A stretch of DNA of 34,162 nt from positions 1-34,162 of the forward strand of contig NZ_JAXUHN010000063.1 of the NCBI RefSeq assembly GCF_035916875.1, in the 5' to 3' direction. Numbering within the stretch: position 1 is the stretch's first letter; each line of letters starts with the position of its first letter. This document shows positions 29,039 to 34,162 of the stretch, piece by piece. A model generated the notes under the pieces. The model saw only the letters and a program-made list of their open reading frames with translations, had not been told where the DNA came from and ran no database searches. A program made the translations under genes and the position numbers. Source of the stretch: Methylomicrobium sp035916875. GTDB lineage: Bacteria > Pseudomonadota > Gammaproteobacteria > Methylococcales > Methylomonadaceae.

Positions 29039-29944
29039 ATGCATTTCGACCTGCCTTACCTGAAGTCAATCATACAACCCTCGCCGCTGATCCGTGTTAT
29101 TGACGCCGAACTACCCGAAACTATCGAATTGTGGATCAAACGAGACGACAGACTGCATCCTATCATATCCGGCAATAAATGGCGCAAGCTGAAATTCATC
29201 CTCGATCACGCATTCGCATTACGATCGGACACGCTGATCAGCATGGGCGGCGCCTATTCGAACCACTTGCATGCGCTGGCTTATGCAGGGAAAGTGTTGG
29301 GTCTTAAAACCATCGGTTTTATTCGGGGCGAACAGCCGCCAGAATTAAGCCCTACCTTGCACGACTGCCGGAGTTGGGGCATGGAACTGCGTTTCATCTC
29401 GCGCACCGATTACCGATTGCTCAGACAATACCGTGAACCTTTTGACCTGCCGGGCATCAGAACGGGACAATATTGGCTGCCGGAAGGCGGCGCGCAGCCC
29501 TTTGCACTGAAAGGCGTCGCAGAGCTGGTCGAAGAAATCGGCATGCCCTTCGATGTACTGTGCCTGCCCTGCGGCACCGGCACGACACTTGCGGGCTGCA
29601 TCGCCGGGCTCGACGGCGCGCAAACAGCGCTCGGTTTTGCTGCGCTCAAAAACGCGGATTTTTTGATAGCCGACGTAGAAGAACTGTTGCTCAAGCCTTA
29701 CACTAACTGGCGCATCAATCAGGATTATCATTTCGGTGGTTTCGCAAAAACCACGCCTGAATTGATCGAATTCATTCGCGCTTTTGAATTAGCCCAGCAA
29801 ATCACGCTCGAACCGGTTTATACCGGGAAAATGCTTTATGGCTTGTACGATATGATCTCCAAGGGTTATTTTGAGCCGGGTCAGCGCATCGTCGCGGTGC
29901 ATACCGGAGGCTTGCAGGGCAGGCGCGGATTCAACAACATATAA
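29039..29944 (+). CDS. PLP-dependent ACC deaminase/D-cysteine desulfhydrase family enzyme
   Basis: The 301-aa product is a fold-type II PLP enzyme. The PLP lysine is Lys47 in ISGNKWRKLKF; the substrate loop GGAYSNHLHA follows at about 80, and CLPCGTGTTLAG is the phosphate-binding loop. Members act as 1-aminocyclopropane-1-carboxylate deaminases or D-cysteine desulfhydrases; the exact substrate cannot be told by eye. It is divergent from the SLATT gene with 53 bp between starts, leaving little promoter space. The methyltransferase gene follows 37 bp after its stop. Confidence 0.87.
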   Translation: MHFDLPYLKSIIQPSPLIRVIDAELPETIELWIKRDDRLHPIISGNKWRKLKFILDHAFALRSDTLISMGGAYSNHLHALAYAGKVLGLKTIGFIRGEQPPELSPTLHDCRSWGMELRFISRTDYRLLRQYREPFDLPGIRTGQYWLPEGGAQPFALKGVAELVEEIGMPFDVLCLPCGTGTTLAGCIAGLDGAQTALGFAALKNADFLIADVEELLLKPYTNWRINQDYHFGGFAKTTPELIEFIRAFELAQQITLEPVYTGKMLYGLYDMISKGYFEPGQRIVAVHTGGLQGRRGFNNI

Positions 29945-29981
29945 ACCCTGCCTGACTGAAGAGAATCAACGATAGAACACG

Positions 29982-30638
29982 ATGGATAGACAAATGGAAC
30001 CCGAATTGATGGAAGACCCGGACCAGGTAAAAGCCTATGCCGAAGCCGACTTCGAAATTCCGCATCGGCAATTCATCGACCGCCTGCAAGATTTTGTTGC
30101 CGAACCGAATTTCAACGGCGCCGCGCTCGATTTAGGCTGCGGGCCGGGCGACATCTTGGTGCGCTTCGCGAATGCCTTTCCGTTCAGCAGGATCGATGCG
30201 GTTGACGGCTCCCGGGCGATGCTTGAACATGCGGAAACCTTCACCGCACCGATCAAAGACAGAATCCGCCTGATTCACGGCCACCTGCCTTTTGTGATAT
30301 TGCCGCAACAATTTTATGCGATCATATTCTGCAACAGCTTGTTACATCATTTACCCGACCCGCAAATTCTGTGGCAAACGATCAAAAACGCCACTCGGCC
30401 CGGCGCCCGCATCGCGGTGATGGATTTGCTGCGGCCCCCTACCCGCGAGGCAGCGGAAGCCCTGGTCGAGGCTTATGCGACAAATGAAGCGGACATTTTG
30501 AGGCGCGATTTTTATCATTCGCTGCTGGCCGCCTTTACGCTCGATGAAATCGCCGGCCAGCTAAGGGAGGCCGGCTTGCCGCTGGAAATCGAGCAAATCA
30601 GCGACCGTCACGTTTTTATCAAAGGCATCATTGCCTGA
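29982..30638 (+). CDS. Class I SAM-dependent methyltransferase
   Basis: The 218-aa product has the Rossmann SAM motif ALDLGCGPGD at 48-57, an acidic motif II VDGS near 75, and CNSLLHHLPDP in the motif IV position, as in Methyltransf_11/25 enzymes. The substrate is unknown. ATG 29982 has a poor ribosome site; ATG 29994 is an alternative. It lies between the PLP enzyme gene and ppk1 in the same direction and ends 22 bp before ppk1, so it is probably part of one transcript. Confidence 0.85.
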   Translation: MDRQMEPELMEDPDQVKAYAEADFEIPHRQFIDRLQDFVAEPNFNGAALDLGCGPGDILVRFANAFPFSRIDAVDGSRAMLEHAETFTAPIKDRIRLIHGHLPFVILPQQFYAIIFCNSLLHHLPDPQILWQTIKNATRPGARIAVMDLLRPPTREAAEALVEAYATNEADILRRDFYHSLLAAFTLDEIAGQLREAGLPLEIEQISDRHVFIKGIIA

Positions 30639-30660
30639 TCCGTTATCGTTAAGGACCCTC

Positions 30661-32751
30661 ATGGACACTACCGAAGCCATCCCCGCCATCGACCTGCAAA
30701 AACCGGAATTCTATATCAACCGCGACGCGAGCCTGCTGGAATTCAATAAAAGAGTGCTGGCACAAGCCCGGAATGAACATATGCCGCTGCTCGAACGGCT
30801 CAACTATCTGTGCATTTCCTGCTCGAACCTGGACGAATTTTACGAAGTCCGGGTTGCATCGGTGATTCAGATGGCTGCGATCGACCCAAAGGTGACCGGT
30901 TCCGACGGCCTGACGCCGAACGATCAATTGGAGCTGATTTCGATCAAGGCGCATGAGCTGGTCGCCGAGCAATATCAGGTGCTAAACGAAATTTTGATTC
31001 CCAAGCTCCGCGAGCAAAACATCAAGTTCATCCGCCGTAAAGACTGGAATGAAGCGCAATTGAAATGGCTGCAAACTTATTTCAATGAAGAAGTGCTGCC
31101 GATTCTGACGCCGGTCGGGCTGGATTCCGCGCACCCTTTCCCGCGCATCCTGAACAAAAGCTTGAACTTCATCATCTCGCTGACCGGCAAAGACGCCTTC
31201 GGGCGCAACAGTGGCCGCGCGATTTTGCAGGCCCCGCGCGCACTACCGCGCATCGTGCAACTGCCTGCCGAGGAAACGCATAGCGGCCCACATGATTTTG
31301 TGTTCCTGTCGTCGATCATTCACGCCTTCCTCGATCAATTGTTCAACGGCATGAACATCAAGGGATGTTATCAATTTCGGGTGACTCGCAACAGCGACTT
31401 TTTCGTCGATGACGATGCCATTGACGATCTTCTTCTCGCGGTCGAAGGCGAACTGGCGATGCGCAATTACGGCGATGAAGTCCGGCTCGAAATCGATGCG
31501 AACTGCCCGGACGAAACGGTCGCCTTTCTGCTCGCCCGTTTCGAAATGACGAAGCAGAATTTGTTCTTGGTCGATGGCCCGGTCAATCTGAACCGATTGC
31601 AAGAAATGATCCGGATGGTGGATCGCCCCGATTTAAAGTTTGTTCCATTCAAACAAAGTACGCCGGCCCAATTCGCGCGCAACAAGGACATGTTCGCCGC
31701 AATCCGCAGGCAAGACATTTTGTTGCACCATCCGTTCGAGTCGTTTTCGCCGGTCGTCGAATTTCTGCGCCAGGCCGCGGCTTCGCCGGAAGTGTTGGCG
31801 ATCAAACAAACCCTGTACCGGACCGGCGCCGATTCGCCGATCGTAAACGCACTGATTAAGGCAGCCCGGGCCGGCAAGGAAGTAACGGTCGTGATCGAGC
31901 TTCGCGCCCGCTTCGACGAAAAGGCCAACATCGATTTGGCCTCGAAACTGCAAGAGGCCGCGGTGCATGTGGTGTACGGCGTCGTCGGCTACAAGACGCA
32001 TGCGAAGATGTGTCTGGTGTTGCGCCGGGAAGGCAAGGAATTGATCAACTATGTTCACCTCGGCACCGGCAACTATCATCCGAAAACGACCGAGCTTTAC
32101 ACCGATTACGGCCTTTTTACCTGCGACAAGGAGCTGGGCGAGGATGTCCGCCGCGTCTTTGCCCAACTGACCAGCCTGGGCAAGGTGACCAAGCTGAACA
32201 AACTGCTGCAATCGCCGTTTACGCTGCATAGCGGCATCCTGGAAAAGATAGAGCGCGAAATCGACTTTGCCAAGAAACGCAAGCCGGCGAAAATCGTGAT
32301 CAAAGTCAATGCGGTGGTCGAAGAACAGGCTATCCAGGCGTTATACCGCGCCTCCCAGGCCGGCGTCGAAGTCAAACTGATCGTGCGCGGGATTTGTACG
32401 CTGCGCCCCGGCATTCCTCGCGTTTCCGAAAATATCGAAGTGCGCTCGATCATCGGCCGCTTCCTCGAACATGAACGCGTCTATATTTTTTATAATGACG
32501 GCAATCAGGAAATTTATGCGTCGAGCGCCGATTTGATGAACCGGAACATGTTCCGCCGCGTGGAAGTATTTTTCCCGATCGGCAATAAAAAGCTGCAAAA
32601 CCGCATCCTGCGCGAGATCGATTTGTATCTGAATGACAATACGCAAGCCTGGATCCTGCAGCCGGACGGCCATTACCGGCGTATAAAACGAACCGAGGAC
32701 CAGGAACCGGTGCAGGCGCAAACGCAGCTGCTGCAAGAAATGCAGGGTTGA
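30661..32751 (+). CDS. ppk1: Polyphosphate kinase Ppk1
   Basis: Ppk1 reversibly makes long polyphosphate chains from ATP. The start is ATG 30661 with AAGGA five bases upstream; the upstream TTG at 30631 lies within the methyltransferase gene. The 696-aa product has the N-terminal domain FYINRDASLLEFNKRVLAQA and the NLDEFYEVR segment, then two phospholipase D-like domains. The phosphoacceptor His447 lies in YKTHAKM, followed by VHLGTGNYHPKT and LYTDYGLFT. Length is normal (688 aa in E. coli). No ppx partner is next to it. Confidence 0.96.
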   Translation: MDTTEAIPAIDLQKPEFYINRDASLLEFNKRVLAQARNEHMPLLERLNYLCISCSNLDEFYEVRVASVIQMAAIDPKVTGSDGLTPNDQLELISIKAHELVAEQYQVLNEILIPKLREQNIKFIRRKDWNEAQLKWLQTYFNEEVLPILTPVGLDSAHPFPRILNKSLNFIISLTGKDAFGRNSGRAILQAPRALPRIVQLPAEETHSGPHDFVFLSSIIHAFLDQLFNGMNIKGCYQFRVTRNSDFFVDDDAIDDLLLAVEGELAMRNYGDEVRLEIDANCPDETVAFLLARFEMTKQNLFLVDGPVNLNRLQEMIRMVDRPDLKFVPFKQSTPAQFARNKDMFAAIRRQDILLHHPFESFSPVVEFLRQAAASPEVLAIKQTLYRTGADSPIVNALIKAARAGKEVTVVIELRARFDEKANIDLASKLQEAAVHVVYGVVGYKTHAKMCLVLRREGKELINYVHLGTGNYHPKTTELYTDYGLFTCDKELGEDVRRVFAQLTSLGKVTKLNKLLQSPFTLHSGILEKIEREIDFAKKRKPAKIVIKVNAVVEEQAIQALYRASQAGVEVKLIVRGICTLRPGIPRVSENIEVRSIIGRFLEHERVYIFYNDGNQEIYASSADLMNRNMFRRVEVFFPIGNKKLQNRILREIDLYLNDNTQAWILQPDGHYRRIKRTEDQEPVQAQTQLLQEMQG

Positions 32752-32850
32752 CTGACGACCGGGTTTGAGTCCGGATTAGTCGCGCGGCTGTTACAATGGT
32801 TCGGCAATTTTGTATCGCCTGACTGAATTTAAACCCGATGCATAGAGGTC

Positions 32851-33375
32851 ATGAGCATGATAAAAGAAATAGCGCAATTGGGGGCCGCCGTACTGCGGGT
32901 GCACGCCCAACCGGTAATCGACATGAACGGCGATGAAACGCGCGCACTGATCGCGTCGATGAAAGCCACTCTCGCGAATACCCAGGGCGTAGGGCTCGCC
33001 GCGCCACAAATCGGCGCGTCCCAACGCATCGTGATCATCGCCTCGCGTCCTACCCCGCGTTACCCGAACGCGCCAATGATGGAACCCACCGTGATGATCA
33101 ATCCTTCTTTCCAGCCCGCGTCGGATGCCAAAGAAAAAGGCTGGGAAGGCTGCCTGAGCATTCCGGGCATTCGCGCACTGGTCCCAAGGTTCAAAGAAAT
33201 CCGCATTGGCTACACCGACGAACAGGGCGCTTTCATCGAAGCCTGTCTGCACGACTTCATAGCCCGCGTTTTTCAACACGAATTCGATCACCTGAACGGC
33301 CTGGTTTTTCTGGACCGGGTCGAAAGCAACCGGGACATTTTTTCCGAAAGCGAGTATGCGAAATTGCTGAGTTAG
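32851..33375 (+). CDS. def: Peptide deformylase
   Basis: Peptide deformylase removes the formyl group from nascent proteins with a ferrous or zinc centre. The product (174 aa from ATG 32851, 172 from ATG 32857) has the three family motifs: GVGLAAPQ at 46-53, EGCLSIPG around the metal ligand Cys101, and QHEFDHLNG with His143 and His147 as ligands and Glu144 as the base. AGAGG lies so close to 32851 that 32857 has better spacing. It is not next to fmt, so it is probably a second deformylase gene rather than the essential one; that is an inference. Confidence 0.93.
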   Translation: MSMIKEIAQLGAAVLRVHAQPVIDMNGDETRALIASMKATLANTQGVGLAAPQIGASQRIVIIASRPTPRYPNAPMMEPTVMINPSFQPASDAKEKGWEGCLSIPGIRALVPRFKEIRIGYTDEQGAFIEACLHDFIARVFQHEFDHLNGLVFLDRVESNRDIFSESEYAKLLS

Positions 33376-33575
33376 GGCATCCCTAAAGAAGGCCCGACGA
33401 TTCAACTGGATATTGGGATAGTTTTATATCCAACCATTTTCAACAACAGGCTGTCGAAAGACATCAAATCGACCCGGAATGCCAAATGCAAAGAGACAAT
33501 GATCCAGAAAATCACTTGACAAGCAGATGCAAGGTCGATTCTTGGGTTCACCATTCGTTTTTAATCGCTTTTGTT

Positions 33576-33834
33576 TTATCCATGGCGTATGCTAAAAACG
33601 TCACTAAACTCATGACCGAATAGGCAAAAAAAGGGCAATAGATTACGCTGATCGATGATCAGCCAAACCGAAAATACCATAGGAATCAACGCGATCAGTA
33701 CAAAACATATTCCGCCGTTTATGTTTTCCGGCATTCTGATAACGCGGAACGCTTTTGGGATTGGACGCACGTAAGGTGGGCTGGCCTTGGATATAGGTAT
33801 CGTAAACCCTGATCTTTCCATCTTTATCGGACAT
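33576..33834 (-). pseudogene. Frameshifted small membrane-protein gene
   Basis: From ATG 33834 one frame reads MSDKDGKIRVYDTYIQGQPT and continues to RYQNAGKHKRRN. The adjacent frame then supplies a convincing membrane helix, ICFVLIALIPMVFSVWLIID, ending at 33576. The two parts fit one protein with a soluble N-terminal domain and a C-terminal anchor broken by one frameshift near 33700. The first frame is open upstream to about 33930 (FLRGTYSGQTSGYQPQAGDN), so the original start may be earlier. The family is not recognised. A sequencing error is also possible. Confidence 0.55.
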
Positions 33835-33975
33835 GAGTTTGTAGCAAACATTGTCGCCGGCTTGAGGTTGATAACCCGATGTTTGACCCGAATAAGTGCC
33901 TCGCAGAAAGTTGATTGGCGTTAAACTAAAAGCTTTTTAGAACCAGCAGGAAACAGAGTTGGCAAGGGTTGCCCA

Positions 33976-34162
33976 TTAAAACTATCAGAAAACGATGACG
34001 CATGTTTGCGAGCCATCGTTAAAAAAGGATCAGATTGGCAAGAGCGCGAGCGTGCCGAGACGATTTTATTGCTCGCCTCGGGCGCCAGTGTAAAAGCCAT
34101 CGGAAAGCAGCAAAGGATATGCCGTGAGGCGGTTCGAATTCGACGGCGTAAATGGCTGGAGT
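33976..34162 (+). mobile_element. 5' part of an IS630-family transposase, cut by the window edge
   Basis: The plus strand from about 33976 reads LKLSENDDACLRAIVKKGSD then WQERERAETILLLASGASVK and AIGKQQRICREAVRIRRRKW. This is the helix-turn-helix N-terminal domain of IS630-type transposases (the pattern RAQIVLLLAxGxSxxAIAxxLG..xxxVxxWRRRW). The frame is open to the window end. No good start codon is seen in frame, so the start is uncertain. Confidence 0.7.

Overview
The window looks like a chromosomal segment of a gammaproteobacterial methanotroph (Methylococcales). The main evidence is a gene pair matching corA/corB of Methylomicrobium album, the copper-repressible surface protein with a Trp-x-His copper site and its large di-haem peroxidase partner. 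Housekeeping genes with gammaproteobacterial-type sequences (suhB, trmJ, cysE, ppk1, a def-like gene) surround it. The species is an inference.

Layout. 1-9835: a complete type I-F CRISPR-Cas locus on the minus strand, ordered cas1, cas2-3, csy1 (cas8f), csy2 (cas5f), csy3 (cas7f), cas6f, a short leader, then an array of 24 identical 28-bp repeats that runs off the left edge. 9864-11600: an eroded accessory patch with a dead IS5-like element inserted just upstream of cas1 and a dead ParDE/RelE-type toxin-antitoxin pair. 11595-16367: an NlpC/P60 lipoprotein, a 59-aa membrane protein, corB-corA and a small secreted protein. 16465-18884: suhB divergent from trmJ-cysE. 19675-24526: a tightly coupled four-gene cyclic-di-GMP operon (oxygen-binding di-iron-type protein, GGDEF-EAL, GAF-HD-GYP, small GTPase) ended by a clear terminator. 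24715-28985: a pseudo-receiver, an AT-rich palindrome, a large AAA/STAND-like ATPase with a winged helix and TPRs, and a convergent SLATT/DUF4231 membrane protein. 29039-33375: a PLP enzyme, a methyltransferase, ppk1 and a peptide deformylase. 33576-34162: a frameshifted membrane gene and the start of an IS630-like transposase.

The most striking item is in the 216-bp gap between cas2-3 and csy1. On the plus strand it holds a two-repeat degenerate mini-CRISPR (5466-5540). Its first pseudo-repeat keeps the exact 8-nt crRNA handle CTTAGAAA and a re-paired stem. Its second keeps the Cas6f hairpin with one base changed. The 24-nt guide between handle and second hairpin matches the upstream edge of the csy1 promoter about 70 bp away. 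The match has a correct I-F CC PAM directly in register with the handle, an intact seed, and 22/26 identity. Three of the four mismatches fall at positions 6, 12 and 24, where type I guides flip bases out. The guide is also 13 nt shorter than normal, which would be expected to favour binding without cleavage. This has the form of an RNA-guided autorepressor of the Csy effector operon (CreR-like). I recall such regulators being described for types I-B, I-E and V-A; I do not know of a described I-F example.
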